A DNA stretch of 64,000 nucleotides, from positions 3,472,001 through 3,536,000 of the forward strand of contig NZ_CP009451.1 of the NCBI RefSeq assembly GCF_000757825.1, in the 5' to 3' direction. Both the position numbers and the translations under genes were made by a program. Position 1 is the stretch's first letter; each line of letters opens with the position of its first letter. Source of the DNA: Cedecea neteri. Its GTDB lineage: Bacteria > Pseudomonadota > Gammaproteobacteria > Enterobacterales > Enterobacteriaceae. This document shows, piece after piece, positions 29,046 through 42,406 of the stretch. Under the pieces are notes generated by a model, which saw only the letters and a program-made list of their open reading frames with translations, was not told the origin of the DNA and did not search any database.

Positions 29046-31802
29046 TCAAATCTGGTACTTCTTCGCCTCACGCGCAACGTTATCCATTTCGTCCAGCAGC
29101 TCCAGAATTTCAGGTTCCATCTCTTCCGGCGCGGTGCCGCTGCGTAATTCGTGTTCCAGCGTCTGACAGAGTTTTTTCATGCGCGGAACGCCGCTGTAGC
29201 TGCAACTGCCGTGGAGCTTATGGACGATATCGATAAGTCCTTCGGGTTTGTCGCCAACCAGCTGTTCTTCCAGAATATTTCTCACTTCCGGCAAAAACTC
29301 CAGCAGCATTTCAAGCATCTCGCGGGCCAGATCGGCTTTGTTCGCGGCCTGATGCAGCGCCAGGTTCCAATCCAGCGTTTTATTGATGTTAATAGCCGGA
29401 GGTGCCGGTTCTTCCTGCTGGGCAGGAAGCAAGCCGATGTTGCCCGGATGGTAGCGCATCAGCAGGCGATGCAGCTTTTCCTCTTCAATCGGCTTGGCCA
29501 GATAGTCGTTCATGCCGGCGCTCATCAGCTTCTCTTTTTGCCCTGCCAGCGCGTGCGCGGTGACGGCTATCACCGGGGTTTGCTGATGATGTGGCAGCTG
29601 GCGTATCAGTTCGCAGGCACGAATTCCATCCATTTCCGGCATTTGAATGTCCATTAAAATAATGTCGATATTCATCTGCCTGGCGCGTTCCAGCGCCTGT
29701 GAGCCGCTTTCGCACAGCACCACCTGCTGCACTCTGTCTTCCAGCAGGGCGCCTATCAGCTTCAGGTTTGCCGGGTTGTCATCCACCGCCATGACCGCCA
29801 TCGGCAGCTTATCGTCCTGCTCAATAAACGGCAGCGTCAGATTCGCTTTAGGGCAGCTTTCTAGCAGCATTGGGAACAGACGCGTGGAGGTGATAGGTTT
29901 TAACAGACAGCCCGCCACGCCCTGGCGTTTAAGCTCCTCAGCGCCAACCTGAGTGTGGCAAGGCAGCGCCAGAATCAGGCAGTCCGCCATGGTCACCGCT
30001 TTGGCGAGCTTAGGGTTCGCCAGCGTGAGCGTTTCCGTAAAGGTGACGGGAATGCCGCACAGCAGGATATCAAAATGCTCATCTGGCAGCCCGGACAGCG
30101 ACGGGCTGTGGACCACTTCCAGCGGGGTGTTCTGCAGCAAATTCAGCGTACTCTGCGCGGCGGTACCGTTTGGTTCAACGTAACCCAGGCGCTTGCCCGC
30201 CAGTTTGTCCATCGCCTGCCTGTCGTTGACGGCATTCGAGTTCAGGTCGAGGCTGATGTGAAACCAGAAGGTTGAGCCACGATGAGGTTTGCTGTGGAAG
30301 GAGATATCGCCGCCCATCTCATTGACCAGTTTCTGGGTGATAACCAACCCAAGGCCCGTACCGCCGTGGCGGCGCGAGATACTTGCATCTGCCTGGCGAA
30401 AAGCCTGGAAGAGCCGCGACTGCTCCTGTTCAGGAATGCCGATTCCGGTATCGTGGATCTGCATTTCAATCTGAACTTTGTTATTCCCTTCCGCGCGTTT
30501 TTCCACCAGCAGGTCGATGTTGCCAGTTTCGGTAAACTTAATGGCGTTGCCCACCAGGTTAGTGACGACCTGCTGCAGGCGCAGAGGATCGCCTATCACG
30601 TTGTCCGGCACGTCATTTTTGATATTGAGCGTCAGCTCAAGGCCCTTGTCGTGGGCAGAATGTGCCAGCAACGTGACTACTTCATCCAGCGTATTGCGCA
30701 GCGGGAACGGAATGGACTCCAGCATCAGCTTGCCCGCTTCCAGCTTGGAGAAGTCCAGCACGTCGTTAATGATAGTGAGTAAGTTATTGGCCGAACGTTC
30801 AATCGTATAGAGATGGTCGCGCTGGGTGGGATTCAAGTCCGTTTTTAACGTCAGACGGGTGAAGCCGATAACCCCGTTAAGCGGCGTACGCAGCTCATGG
30901 GACATGTTTGCCAGAAATTCGGATTTAATACGGGCGGCTTCCTGCGCACGTTTCTTGGCAAGATCGAGCTCCACGTTCTGAATTTCCATCTGCTCGAGGG
31001 TTTCGCGCAGGTCGGATGTGGCCTGATCAACGTTGTGCTGCATCTCTTCGTGGTAGGCGGTCAGCGACATTGCCATTGAGTTAATGCCGTTTTTCAGCAT
31101 ATCCAGTTCGCCGAGCATAAATCCTTCCACCCGGCTATCCAGCTGCCCACGGCGGATGCGGTCAACGGTATTCACCATGTTGCGAATCGGCCCGGTCACG
31201 TCGCGCATCAGGCGGTAGGCAAACAGCATCGCGATCCCGATGCAGAACAGCATCATCAGCGTGGAAATAAAGATCTCGCGGTACTGTTGAAGCCGAACCG
31301 ACTTGAGATCCAGCTCCATGGCTACATAGCCAAGCGTGCTGTTGCTCTGCTTAACGCTGGTTTCAGCAGATTCATCCGGCGAATATCTTTCGGAAATAAT
31401 CGGCATCCGCAGGATCATCACGTCGCCGGCCCGGTTTACGGTGAGATCGGTCGGCAGCTTTGCCCCATCGGGCAGCTTCAGGCGAACGGCGTTATGCTGA
31501 AAATTAGAGGTAACGAACAGCTTATTGCTTTCATCGTAGATGGAAATGCCGCGCACGATGTCCGAATGGCGGCGGTGCAGCACGCTGACCAGTTGGCGAA
31601 TCGACTCCCGGCTATGGAAGTTCATTCCATACTCGCTGGAAACCGCCAGCGGTTCGATAATGCTGGCGCCCGCATCCTCCAGCTGGCGCTGTAAGTCATT
31701 GTAGCGGTGGACAACGAAAAAGATGCTGAGCAGCAAACCGACCAAAAGCGTCGGGGCCAGAATCAGGATCATCATGCGTGCGCGCAGGCTGTAGTTGGTC
31801 AT
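29046..31802 (-). CDS. barA: BarA hybrid sensor histidine kinase
   Basis: BarA senses carboxylic acids such as acetate and phosphorylates UvrY, which activates csrB. The 918 residues equal E. coli. Order: transmembrane helix (about 9-31), periplasmic domain, second helix (about 177-198), HAMP, histidine kinase with H302 in [11 protein letters not shown], ATPase domain, receiver with D718 in [11 protein letters not shown], and HPt domain with H864 in [11 protein letters not shown]. The ATG at 31802 gives the conserved [11 protein letters not shown] start; 16 upstream codons in frame are not conserved. Its likely target RNA gene csrB lies in the same window, and rlmD is divergent. Confidence 0.96.
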   Translation of the reverse strand: MTNYSLRARMMILILAPTLLVGLLLSIFFVVHRYNDLQRQLEDAGASIIEPLAVSSEYGMNFHSRESIRQLVSVLHRRHSDIVRGISIYDESNKLFVTSNFQHNAVRLKLPDGAKLPTDLTVNRAGDVMILRMPIISERYSPDESAETSVKQSNSTLGYVAMELDLKSVRLQQYREIFISTLMMLFCIGIAMLFAYRLMRDVTGPIRNMVNTVDRIRRGQLDSRVEGFMLGELDMLKNGINSMAMSLTAYHEEMQHNVDQATSDLRETLEQMEIQNVELDLAKKRAQEAARIKSEFLANMSHELRTPLNGVIGFTRLTLKTDLNPTQRDHLYTIERSANNLLTIINDVLDFSKLEAGKLMLESIPFPLRNTLDEVVTLLAHSAHDKGLELTLNIKNDVPDNVIGDPLRLQQVVTNLVGNAIKFTETGNIDLLVEKRAEGNNKVQIEMQIHDTGIGIPEQEQSRLFQAFRQADASISRRHGGTGLGLVITQKLVNEMGGDISFHSKPHRGSTFWFHISLDLNSNAVNDRQAMDKLAGKRLGYVEPNGTAAQSTLNLLQNTPLEVVHSPSLSGLPDEHFDILLCGIPVTFTETLTLANPKLAKAVTMADCLILALPCHTQVGAEELKRQGVAGCLLKPITSTRLFPMLLESCPKANLTLPFIEQDDKLPMAVMAVDDNPANLKLIGALLEDRVQQVVLCESGSQALERARQMNIDIILMDIQMPEMDGIRACELIRQLPHHQQTPVIAVTAHALAGQKEKLMSAGMNDYLAKPIEEEKLHRLLMRYHPGNIGLLPAQQEEPAPPAININKTLDWNLALHQAANKADLAREMLEMLLEFLPEVRNILEEQLVGDKPEGLIDIVHKLHGSCSYSGVPRMKKLCQTLEHELRSGTAPEEMEPEILELLDEMDNVAREAKKYQI

Positions 31803-31863
31803 GGGGTTCCGATATGGGACAATAAAAGCAACAGTGACATTCGAGAACATATCTACTTACATC

Positions 31864-33177
31864 ATGGCGCAATTCTACTCTGCAAAGCGACGCGATACGA
31901 ATCGTGAATTACTTACCGTGACCGTAACCGACCTTGACCCGTTCGGTCAGGGCGTTGCACGTCACAAAGGCAAGGCGCTGTTTATTCGTGGCGCGTTGCC
32001 GGGCGAACAGGTCGAGGTTCGCATTACTGAAGATAAGCGTAGCTACGCTCAGGCAGAGGTAAAGCGCCGTTTAAACGACAGCCCTGAGCGCGTAAAACCT
32101 CGCTGCCCGCATTTTGGCGTCTGCGGGGGGTGCCAGCAGCAGCACGTTAGCTTGGCGCTGCAGCAGGAGGCGAAGTCAAAAGCGCTTGGGCGCATGATGG
32201 GCGAGCGCGAACAGCCGCGCCTGGTGGACGACATTATTTCTGCTGATTCATGGGGATACCGCCGTCGCGCACGGCTGGGGTTGAATTACCAGCCCCGTAC
32301 GCAAACCCTACAGATGGGCTTTCGTAAGGCGAGCGACAAGGCGCTGGTGGATATTCACCATTGCCCCGTGCTGGCGCCCCGGCTTGAAGCATTACTTGAA
32401 CCTTTACGCCTGTGCTTGTCTGAATTAAGTATCGTCAACCGTCTTGGGCACGTGGAGCTGGTTCTGGCCGACGGCGGGCCGCTGATGGTGCTGCGGCATT
32501 TGGCCCCGCTCAGTCAGGGTGACCGGCAAAAACTGGAACGGTTTTCGCATTCCCATGAGGTGGCATTGTTCCTCGCCCCGGACAGCGACAGCCTGGAATC
32601 GCTGGCGGAGGACGAGCCCTGGTATCATTCAGACGGGCTACGCTTAACCTTTAGCCCACGAGATTTCATCCAGGTGAATGATGCGGTGAACCAGCAAATG
32701 GTGGCCAGGGCTATCGAGTGGTTGGAGGTGCAGCCTGAGGATCGGGTGCTAGATTTGTTCTGCGGAATGGGGAATTTTACCCTGCCGTTGGCAAAACGAG
32801 CCGCCGCGGTGGTGGGCGTTGAAGGCGTTGCTGCGCTGGTAGCGAAAGGTGAATATAATGCTCAGCGTAATTCGCTGAAAAACGTCACATTCTTCCATGA
32901 AAACCTGGAAGATGACGTGACGCGTCAGCCGTGGGCGCAGCAAGGATTTACTAAAATATTGCTCGACCCGGCGCGGGCCGGCGCGGCGGGGGTTATGCAG
33001 CACGTCATCAAGCTGGCGCCGAGCCGCGTGGTGTACGTTTCCTGTAACCCGACCACGCTGGCGCGCGACAGCGAAGCGTTGTTGGCCGCCGGGTACCACA
33101 TTAAACGACTGGCCATGCTCGATATGTTCCCCCACACCGGGCATCTGGAGTCTATGGCGCTCTTTGAGCGTAATTAA
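31864..33177 (+). CDS. rlmD: 23S rRNA (uracil-1939-C5)-methyltransferase RlmD
   Basis: RlmD methylates U1939 of 23S rRNA. An N-terminal TRAM domain (about 10-68) is followed by a [4Fe-4S] motif with C81, C87 and C90 in [10 protein letters not shown]. The methyltransferase core has SAM motif [12 protein letters not shown] and the catalytic cysteine in [12 protein letters not shown]. The ATG at 31864 gives 437 residues (E. coli about 433) and the conserved [10 protein letters not shown] start. The longer frame from 31795 overlaps barA. It lies directly before relA, as in E. coli. Confidence 0.95.
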   Translation: MAQFYSAKRRDTNRELLTVTVTDLDPFGQGVARHKGKALFIRGALPGEQVEVRITEDKRSYAQAEVKRRLNDSPERVKPRCPHFGVCGGCQQQHVSLALQQEAKSKALGRMMGEREQPRLVDDIISADSWGYRRRARLGLNYQPRTQTLQMGFRKASDKALVDIHHCPVLAPRLEALLEPLRLCLSELSIVNRLGHVELVLADGGPLMVLRHLAPLSQGDRQKLERFSHSHEVALFLAPDSDSLESLAEDEPWYHSDGLRLTFSPRDFIQVNDAVNQQMVARAIEWLEVQPEDRVLDLFCGMGNFTLPLAKRAAAVVGVEGVAALVAKGEYNAQRNSLKNVTFFHENLEDDVTRQPWAQQGFTKILLDPARAGAAGVMQHVIKLAPSRVVYVSCNPTTLARDSEALLAAGYHIKRLAMLDMFPHTGHLESMALFERN

Positions 33178-33228
33178 AAGGGTTAATCAGGCGCATTGGC
33201 CTGAGCGTTAGCCCGACAGGAGAGGATA

Positions 33229-35460
33229 ATGGTTGCGGTAAGAAGTGCACATATCAACAAAGCTGGCGAATTTGCGCCCGAAAAATGGATTGCAAGCCTC
33301 GGGATTTCCAACCAGCAGTCGTGTGAACGCTTAGCCGAAACCTGGGCGTATTGTGAACGCCAGACCAAAGGACATCCCGACGCCGAGCTGCTGTTGTGGC
33401 GTGGCGTGGAGATGGTCGAAATCCTCTCGATGCTGAGTATGGACAACGATACGCTGCGCGCCTCGCTGCTGTTCCCGCTGGCGGACGCGGGCGTGGTCAG
33501 TGAAGAAGTGATGCTGGAAAGCGTCGGCAAACAGGTGGTTACCCTGATTCACGGCGTGCGTGACATGGACGCTATTCGCCACCTGAAAGCGACCCACAAC
33601 GACTCCGTTTCTTCTGACCAGGTGGATAACGTTCGCCGGATGCTGCTGGCGATGGTGGACGACTTCCGCTGCGTGGTCATTAAGCTTGCGGAACGTATCG
33701 CCCATCTGCGCGAAGTGAAAGACGCGCCGGAAGATGAGCGCGTGCTGGCGGCGAAAGAATGTACCAATATCTATGCGCCGCTGGCGAACCGCCTGGGCAT
33801 TGGCCAGCTTAAGTGGGAGCTGGAAGATTACTGCTTCCGCTACCTGCACCCGGAAGAATACAAGCGTATAGCGAAGCTGCTGCACGAGCGCCGTATCGAT
33901 CGCGAGCAGTACATCGACGATTTTGTCGGCACGCTGCGCTCTTCGATGAAAGAAGAGGGCGTAAAGGCTGAAGTTTATGGCCGACCAAAACATATCTACA
34001 GCATTTGGCGCAAGATGCAGAAAAAGCATCTCGCGTTTGACGAACTGTTTGACGTGCGCGCCGTGCGCATCGTCGCCGAGCGCCTGCAGGACTGCTACGC
34101 GGCGCTGGGGATAGTCCACACTCACTTCCGCCACCTGCCGGATGAGTTTGACGACTATGTCGCAAACCCTAAACCGAATGGCTACCAGTCCATTCACACC
34201 GTGGTGCTCGGCCCGAACGGCAAAACCATAGAGATACAGATCCGCACCAGGCAGATGCATGAAGATTCCGAGCTGGGCGTGGCCGCACACTGGAAGTACA
34301 AAGAGGGCAATGCGCGCAGCGGCAGCTCAGGTCATGAAGACCGCATTGCGTGGCTGCGCAAGCTTATCGCCTGGCAGGAAGAGATGTCCGACTCCGGCGA
34401 GATGCTCGACGAAGTCCGTAGCCAGGTCTTTGACGACCGCGTATACGTGTTTACGCCGAAGGGGGATGTTGTTGACCTGCCGGCCGGCTCGACGCCGCTG
34501 GACTTCGCCTACCACATCCACAGCGATGTCGGGCATCGCTGCATCGGGGCGAAAATCGGCGGGCGCATCGTGCCGTTCACCTACCAGCTGCAGATGGGCG
34601 ACCAGATTGAAGTCATTACCCAGAAGCAGCCAAATCCGAGCCGCGACTGGCTGAACCCAAACCTGGGATACATTACCACCAGCCGCGGGCGCGCGAAGAT
34701 CCATAACTGGTTCCGCAAGCAGGATCGGGACAAGAACATTCTTGCCGGTCGCCAGATCCTGGACGACGAAATTGAGCATCTGGGGATCAGCCTGAAAGAA
34801 GCTGAGAAAACGCTGCTGCCGCGCTACAACTTCAACGAAATTGAAGAGCTGCTGGCGGCCATCGGCGGGGGGGATATCCGCCTCAATCAGATGAGCAACT
34901 ACCTGCAGGCGCAGTTTAATAAGCCGAGCGCAGAAGAACAGGATGCCGCCGCGCTGCGTCAGCTGACGCAAAAAACCTATGCCCCGCCGCAGTCGCGCAG
35001 CAAAGACAATGGTCGCGTCGTTGTGGAGGGCGTAGGAAATCTTATGCACCACATCGCCCGCTGCTGTCAGCCGATTCCGGGAGATGAAATCGTCGGCTTC
35101 ATCACCCAGGGGCGAGGGATCTCGATTCACAGTGCGGACTGTGACCAGCTTGCAGAGCTGCAGTCTCATGCGCCGGAACGTATCGTTGATGCCGTTTGGG
35201 GGGAAAGCTACTCCAGCGGCTATTCGCTGGTGGTGCGCGTGACGGCGAACGATCGCAGCGGTCTGCTACGCGACATCACGACGATTCTGGCGAACGAAAA
35301 GGTTAACGTGCTTGGCGTTGCCAGCCGAAGCGACACGAAGCAGCAGCTGGCCACTATCGATATGACCATCGAGATCTACAACCTGCAGGTGCTTGGCCGC
35401 GTGCTGGGCAAGCTGAATCAGGTGCCGGACATTATCGATGCTCGCAGGCTGCACGGCTAA
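33229..35460 (+). CDS. relA: GTP pyrophosphokinase RelA
   Basis: RelA makes (p)ppGpp on ribosomes stalled with uncharged tRNA. The 743 residues match E. coli (744). The degenerate N-terminal hydrolase domain lacks the HD pair. The synthetase domain (about 230-400) has GRPKHIYSIWRKMQKK, DEFDDYVANPKPNGYQSIHT and the E-V-Q-I-type segment IEIQIRTRQMHEDSELG. A TGS domain (RVYVFTPKGDVVDLPAGSTP, about 404-470), a zinc-finger-like HHIARCCQPIPGD and a C-terminal ACT domain follow. GGAGAGGA precedes the ATG. No mazEF genes follow, unlike in E. coli. Confidence 0.97.
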   Translation: MVAVRSAHINKAGEFAPEKWIASLGISNQQSCERLAETWAYCERQTKGHPDAELLLWRGVEMVEILSMLSMDNDTLRASLLFPLADAGVVSEEVMLESVGKQVVTLIHGVRDMDAIRHLKATHNDSVSSDQVDNVRRMLLAMVDDFRCVVIKLAERIAHLREVKDAPEDERVLAAKECTNIYAPLANRLGIGQLKWELEDYCFRYLHPEEYKRIAKLLHERRIDREQYIDDFVGTLRSSMKEEGVKAEVYGRPKHIYSIWRKMQKKHLAFDELFDVRAVRIVAERLQDCYAALGIVHTHFRHLPDEFDDYVANPKPNGYQSIHTVVLGPNGKTIEIQIRTRQMHEDSELGVAAHWKYKEGNARSGSSGHEDRIAWLRKLIAWQEEMSDSGEMLDEVRSQVFDDRVYVFTPKGDVVDLPAGSTPLDFAYHIHSDVGHRCIGAKIGGRIVPFTYQLQMGDQIEVITQKQPNPSRDWLNPNLGYITTSRGRAKIHNWFRKQDRDKNILAGRQILDDEIEHLGISLKEAEKTLLPRYNFNEIEELLAAIGGGDIRLNQMSNYLQAQFNKPSAEEQDAAALRQLTQKTYAPPQSRSKDNGRVVVEGVGNLMHHIARCCQPIPGDEIVGFITQGRGISIHSADCDQLAELQSHAPERIVDAVWGESYSSGYSLVVRVTANDRSGLLRDITTILANEKVNVLGVASRSDTKQQLATIDMTIEIYNLQVLGRVLGKLNQVPDIIDARRLHG

Positions 35461-35467
35461 TTTATTG

Positions 35468-35539
35468 CCCCTCACTCCTGAGAACGATTCTACTCGATCC
35501 AGTTCCCTCTCCCTTTTAGGGAGAGGGTTAGAGTGAGGG
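35468..35539. repeat. Palindromic intergenic repeat between relA and mazG
   Basis: Ends CCCCTCACTC and GAGTGAGGG are inverted. Inside is the palindrome CCCTCTCCCT-TTT-AGGGAGAGGG. The same ends and core recur between cysI and cysH, so this is a dispersed, probably non-autonomous repeat. The hairpin may also end relA transcripts. Confidence 0.75.
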
Positions 35540-35559
35540 TAAAAAAACAAGGAATAACA

Positions 35560-36351
35560 ATGACTCAAATCGACCGCCTGCTCGGGATCATGCAACGCCT
35601 GCGCGATCCTGAAAATGGCTGCCCGTGGGATCGCGAACAAACCTTTGCCACCATCGCCCCTTACACTCTCGAAGAAACCTATGAAGTGCTCGACGCCATT
35701 AACCGTGAAGATTTTGACGATCTGCGCGGTGAGCTAGGCGATCTTCTATTCCAGGTGGTGTTTTACGCCCAGATGGGGCAGGAAGAAGGGCGCTTTAATT
35801 TTGAGGATATCTGTCGGGGCATCAGCGACAAGCTTGAGCGTCGCCACCCGCATATCTTTGCTGACGGGGACGCCACGACCAGCGGTGAAGTGCTGGCGAA
35901 GTGGGAGCAAATCAAAATTGAAGAACGCGCGCAGAAGGCACAACACTCTGCACTCGACGATATCCCCGAGGCGCTGCCCGCGCTGATGCGGGCGCAAAAA
36001 ATCCAGAAACGCTGCTCAAACGTCGGCTTCGACTGGAAGACGCTTGGCCCGGTGCTGGATAAAGTGCACGAAGAAATTGATGAAGTGATGTTTGAAGCCC
36101 AGCAGGCCGTGGTGGATGAGGCAAAACTGGAAGAAGAAGTGGGCGATTTATTGTTCGCTACCGTCAATCTGGCTCGTCATCTGGGCACCAAAGCCGAGGT
36201 CGCTTTACAAAAAGCGAACCGAAAATTTGAGGCCCGTTTCCGAAAAGTGGAAGCGATTGTTGCCGCTCAGGGGCTGACCATGGAGCAGGCGGGGCTGGAG
36301 ATTATGGAAAAGGCCTGGCAGGAAGTGAAACGCCAGGAAACTGATATCTAA
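35560..36351 (+). CDS. mazG: Nucleoside triphosphate pyrophosphohydrolase MazG
   Basis: MazG hydrolyses NTPs to NMP and pyrophosphate and is thought to lower (p)ppGpp under starvation. The 263 residues equal E. coli. Two MazG domains are visible, each with an acidic metal-binding EExxE/ExxD pattern: EETYEVLDAI..GELGDLLFQVVFYA and EEIDEVMFEA..EEVGDLLFATVNLA. The ATG at 35560 gives the conserved MTQIDRLL start. The usual mazEF toxin-antitoxin pair between relA and mazG is replaced here by a palindromic repeat. Confidence 0.95.
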   Translation: MTQIDRLLGIMQRLRDPENGCPWDREQTFATIAPYTLEETYEVLDAINREDFDDLRGELGDLLFQVVFYAQMGQEEGRFNFEDICRGISDKLERRHPHIFADGDATTSGEVLAKWEQIKIEERAQKAQHSALDDIPEALPALMRAQKIQKRCSNVGFDWKTLGPVLDKVHEEIDEVMFEAQQAVVDEAKLEEEVGDLLFATVNLARHLGTKAEVALQKANRKFEARFRKVEAIVAAQGLTMEQAGLEIMEKAWQEVKRQETDI

Positions 36352-36366
36352 AGCGTTTTTGCTATC

Positions 36367-36389
36367 AAGTGCGCTTTATGGCGCTTTTT
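36367..36389 (+). terminator. Probable terminator of mazG
   Basis: GCGC..GCGC stem, extended by A-T pairs around a bulged T, followed by TTTTT. It lies 16 bases after the mazG stop. Confidence 0.6.
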
Positions 36390-36561
36390 ATTTAACAAGC
36401 GATTGATTTGCGTCAAAAACATTTATCACGGAAGGGCTATTTTCTTAGCCTGACTGTGGGGCCAGGAGAAAATCCACAGGACAGAATGAATGTTTGTGGC
36501 ACCCATGCTGTTCGGGTATACTGCTTTCCCGTCCTGGTTATTCCATCGTCTTTAAACCTAA

Positions 36562-38214
<1,653 letters not shown>

Positions 38215-38229
38215 GTAGAGTTAGAACGG

Positions 38230-38258
38230 CAACGCGCGACATTCTCGCGCGTTGTTTG
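38230..38258 (+). terminator. Hairpin between pyrG and eno
   Basis: CAACGCGCGA, loop CATTC and TCGCGCGTTG are followed by TTTGTC. It can stop part of the pyrG transcripts. The short U-tract allows read-through into eno, as known for the E. coli pyrG-eno unit. Confidence 0.7.
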
Positions 38259-38289
38259 TCTGGAGTTTTAGTTTAACGTTGTGACTTGA

Positions 38290-39606
<1,317 letters not shown>

Positions 39607-39631
39607 TTTCTTACTGCTGCTTTAGACTTTG

Positions 39632-39658
39632 AAAAACCCGCTTCGGCGGGTTTTTTTT
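39632..39658 (+). terminator. Intrinsic terminator of eno
   Basis: AACCCGC, loop TTCG and GCGGGTT are followed by a run of T. The tetraloop and long U-tract make it a strong terminator. Confidence 0.93.
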
Positions 39659-39773
39659 CGTCTTAAATTTAAAACCTTTCACATCAAATGCTTAATTAAC
39701 GCTTATCTGTTGCGTCCTTCGGCCTGCTGGGCCAGGCTTGTCGGGTTATTCACATCAGGTCAGGAGACCGCAT

Positions 39774-40790
39774 ATGAAAGCAGCAGTAGTAAGTCAGAAC
39801 CATTCAGTCGATATCGTTGATAAACCCGTGCGTTCGCTGGAGCATGGTGAAGCGCTGTTGGCTATGGAATGCTGTGGCGTTTGCCATACGGATTTGCACG
39901 TTAAAAACGGCGACTTTGGCGATGTTACCGGCACCACGCTGGGGCATGAAGGCATTGGCATCGTGAAGGCGATTGGGCCGGGTGTCAGCTCGCTGAAAGT
40001 AGGCGATCGGGCAAGCGTGGCCTGGTTCTTCCGCGGATGCGGCCACTGTGAATACTGTAATTCTGGTAATGAAACCCTGTGCCGTAGCGTAACCAATGCG
40101 GGCTTTACCGTAGACGGCGGCATGGCGGAAGAATGCATCGTGGTGGCTGACTATGCGGTAAAAGTGCCGGATGGCCTGGCATCTGCCGAAGCCAGCAGCA
40201 TTACCTGTGCCGGGGTAACAACCTATAAAGCGGTAAAAGTTTCCCATATTAAGCCGGGCCAGTGGATTGCTATCTACGGTTTAGGTGGCCTCGGCAACCT
40301 CGCGCTGCAGTACGCCAAAAACGTCTTTAACGCGAAGGTTATTGCGGTTGACGTCAACGACGCTCAGCTCGAATTCGCCAAAGAGAGCGGGGCCGATCTG
40401 GTGATCAACTCCCGTAACGAAGACGCGGCAAAAATCATTCAGGAAAAAACCGGTGGTGCCCACGCCGCGGTAGTGACTGCCGTTGCTAAAGCAGCCTTTA
40501 ACTCTGCCGTTGACGCTGTTCGTGCCGGGTCTCGTATCGTGGCCGTTGGCCTGCCGCCGGAGTCCATGAGCCTGAACATTCCTCGCCTGGTACTGGACGG
40601 CATTGAGGTTGTTGGCTCGCTGGTCGGTACGCGTCAGGACCTGACCGAGGCATTCCAGTTTGCAGCGGAAGGAAAGGTAACGCCGAAGGTGACGCTACGT
40701 CCTCTGGAGGACATTAATACCATTTTCCATGAAATGGAGAGCGGCAAGATCAAAGGCCGCATGGTGATTGATTTTAAACTGAAAAAATAA
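39774..40790 (+). CDS. adhP: Zinc alcohol dehydrogenase, AdhP type
   Basis: A 338-residue zinc-dependent, NAD-linked alcohol dehydrogenase very similar to E. coli AdhP. Catalytic zinc ligand C37 lies in [10 protein letters not shown], with the histidine in GHEGIG. Structural zinc cysteines are in [15 protein letters not shown], and the cofactor loop is [16 protein letters not shown]. The ATG at 39774 follows CAGGAG. In E. coli adhP lies elsewhere in the genome, so this copy has moved or is additional. It has its own strong terminator and ends next to the convergent peptidase operon. Confidence 0.92.
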   Translation: MKAAVVSQNHSVDIVDKPVRSLEHGEALLAMECCGVCHTDLHVKNGDFGDVTGTTLGHEGIGIVKAIGPGVSSLKVGDRASVAWFFRGCGHCEYCNSGNETLCRSVTNAGFTVDGGMAEECIVVADYAVKVPDGLASAEASSITCAGVTTYKAVKVSHIKPGQWIAIYGLGGLGNLALQYAKNVFNAKVIAVDVNDAQLEFAKESGADLVINSRNEDAAKIIQEKTGGAHAAVVTAVAKAAFNSAVDAVRAGSRIVAVGLPPESMSLNIPRLVLDGIEVVGSLVGTRQDLTEAFQFAAEGKVTPKVTLRPLEDINTIFHEMESGKIKGRMVIDFKLKK

Positions 40791-40796
40791 TGAAGC

Positions 40797-40824
40797 AGGC
40801 CGGGAAGATCCCGGCCTTTTTTTT
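40797..40824 (+). terminator. Intrinsic terminator of adhP
   Basis: AGGCCGGGA, loop AGA and TCCCGGCCT are followed by eight T, between convergent adhP and the M20 peptidase gene. Confidence 0.92.
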
Positions 40825-41935
40825 ACAGCGAGCGAATAACTTCACGCAGCAGTCGAACCCGAGGTTCAATGCTGTTCAGCTCCAGGTATTCAGAAGGGGA
40901 ATGGAAGCCCGCGCCTATAGGGCCAAATCCGTCCAGAGAAGGTATGCCAAGGGCCGCCGTGTGATTGGCGTCTGAGCCACCGCCTACCGCCTGCCAGCGG
41001 ACTTCTACGTCGACAGCCTCACCGGCTTTTTCCACCAGCTTCATCAGCTTTTCCGTTTCGGCGGAAGGCGACATCGCTGGCGTTTGTGCCTGCTGTTCGA
41101 CGGTTGTTAGCACATCTGGTTCGAACTGGCGCTGGCTGAACGACTGAACGGCCTCGTTAACCCGCAGATATTCGTCGTTATCATTGAAGCGAAGATCGAC
41201 AATCATCTCCGCGCGATCCGCCACTATATTCGCCCCGACGCCGCCGGAAATAACGCCGGTGTTCAGCGTGGTACCCTTAGTCGGATCGGCCAAATCGCTT
41301 ATCGCCAGCACCGCGTGAGCGAGCGCTTTAACCGCCGAACGCCCTTTTTCCGGATCGTTACCCGCATGGGCGGCAACGCCTTTAAAAGCCAGGCGGTAGC
41401 GGGCCATGCCTTTTCGCGCTTTTACCAGTGAGCCGTCGGCTCTTGCGGCTTCGCACACCAGCACACAGCGGCTGCGTTTTGCGATGCCGCCGATCCATTC
41501 GTGCGAATAGGCCGAGCCAGTTTCTTCGTCCGGGTTCATGGCCACGGCGATAGCGAGCCGCTCAAGATCCGCTTTTTCCAGCCCGCGCAGAGCCCAGAGA
41601 ATTGCCAGAAGCCCGCTTTTCATGTCCGAAACGCCAGGCCCATAGGCGCGATCGCCTTCAATGCTGAAAGGGCGCTCTGAAACGGTTCCCGGCGGGAATA
41701 CGGTATCCATATGTCCCACCAGTAAAACGTCGTACCACGTGGCATTGGGTTTATTGGTGGCAAACAGACCCGGCCCCACTTTGTTCCCCAGATCAACGCT
41801 GTCACAGTGCCAGTTTTCTGACAGATACCATTGCTGAAAGATATGGCTGACCTCTTCCACACCAGCAGGGGTGGCGGTGCCGCAGTCGATATTCACGACT
41901 CTTTTTAACTCTTGAAGATACTGTTTCAGGTCCAT
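40823..41935 (-). CDS. M20-family zinc peptidase (glutamate carboxypeptidase-like)
   Basis: A 370-residue M20A-type peptidase, closest in pattern to carboxypeptidase G2/ArgE/DapE. Metal-binding segments are VGHMDTVFPPG, GVSDMKSGL and NPDEETGS (the catalytic glutamate pair). The dimerisation domain holds GVAAHAGNDPEKGRSAV, and the C-terminal histidine lies in GAGFHSPSEYLE. There is no signal peptide, so it acts in the cytoplasm. It is the last gene of an operon with yjiH and yjiG, three bases after yjiG. E. coli pairs yjiG-yjiH with isoaspartyl dipeptidase instead, which suggests these membrane proteins serve peptide or amidohydrolase substrates in both. The substrate is unknown. Confidence 0.85.
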   Translation of the reverse strand: MDLKQYLQELKRVVNIDCGTATPAGVEEVSHIFQQWYLSENWHCDSVDLGNKVGPGLFATNKPNATWYDVLLVGHMDTVFPPGTVSERPFSIEGDRAYGPGVSDMKSGLLAILWALRGLEKADLERLAIAVAMNPDEETGSAYSHEWIGGIAKRSRCVLVCEAARADGSLVKARKGMARYRLAFKGVAAHAGNDPEKGRSAVKALAHAVLAISDLADPTKGTTLNTGVISGGVGANIVADRAEMIVDLRFNDNDEYLRVNEAVQSFSQRQFEPDVLTTVEQQAQTPAMSPSAETEKLMKLVEKAGEAVDVEVRWQAVGGGSDANHTAALGIPSLDGFGPIGAGFHSPSEYLELNSIEPRVRLLREVIRSL

Positions 41936-41938
41936 GAA

Positions 41939-42406
41939 TTACTCCAGAATAAGAACGCGCATGATCAGCATGGCGCAAAATGCGTTGAGTACGGAAAGGG
42001 CTATCATCAGCGGAATGCGTTTCGCAGGGATGCCAACGACGCCGAGAATACGCCCGGCATACTGCACCTGCGAGCCCATCAAATAGATGGCCGGCGCGAG
42101 AATAGCCAGGTGTTCTCCGCTGAGAATTCCTCTTTCAAACAGGCTGATAGCGACGCCTACGCCGCCGCCCATCGACATCCAGCCGCCGATAAGTACCGCC
42201 GCGGCTTCACCGGGCAGCCCGAAGAGTTTCATTACCGGGCCAAACAGCCACGCCATACCCTGCAGCGCGCCCGTCAGCTCAAGCGCATAGATAATAATGA
42301 ATGCCATCAATACATTGGGCAGCGTGCTGGTAGTGGCTATGGTCCAGCCTTTGCGCGCCCCGGCCACAAAGACATCGGTGATCATCGGTTTTGCTGTATC
42401 AGCCAT
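41939..42406 (-). CDS. yjiG: YjiG family inner-membrane protein (nucleoside-recognition/Gate domain)
   Basis: A 155-residue membrane protein with about four hydrophobic segments, similar to E. coli YjiG (153). It begins TDVFVAGARKGWTIATT. It overlaps the yjiH frame by eight bases and lies three bases before the peptidase gene. YjiG and YjiH each carry half of a Gate-type transporter fold, so they probably form a heteromeric membrane carrier or channel. Function is not established. Confidence 0.88.
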   Translation of the reverse strand: MADTAKPMITDVFVAGARKGWTIATTSTLPNVLMAFIIIYALELTGALQGMAWLFGPVMKLFGLPGEAAAVLIGGWMSMGGGVGVAISLFERGILSGEHLAILAPAIYLMGSQVQYAGRILGVVGIPAKRIPLMIALSVLNAFCAMLIMRVLILE

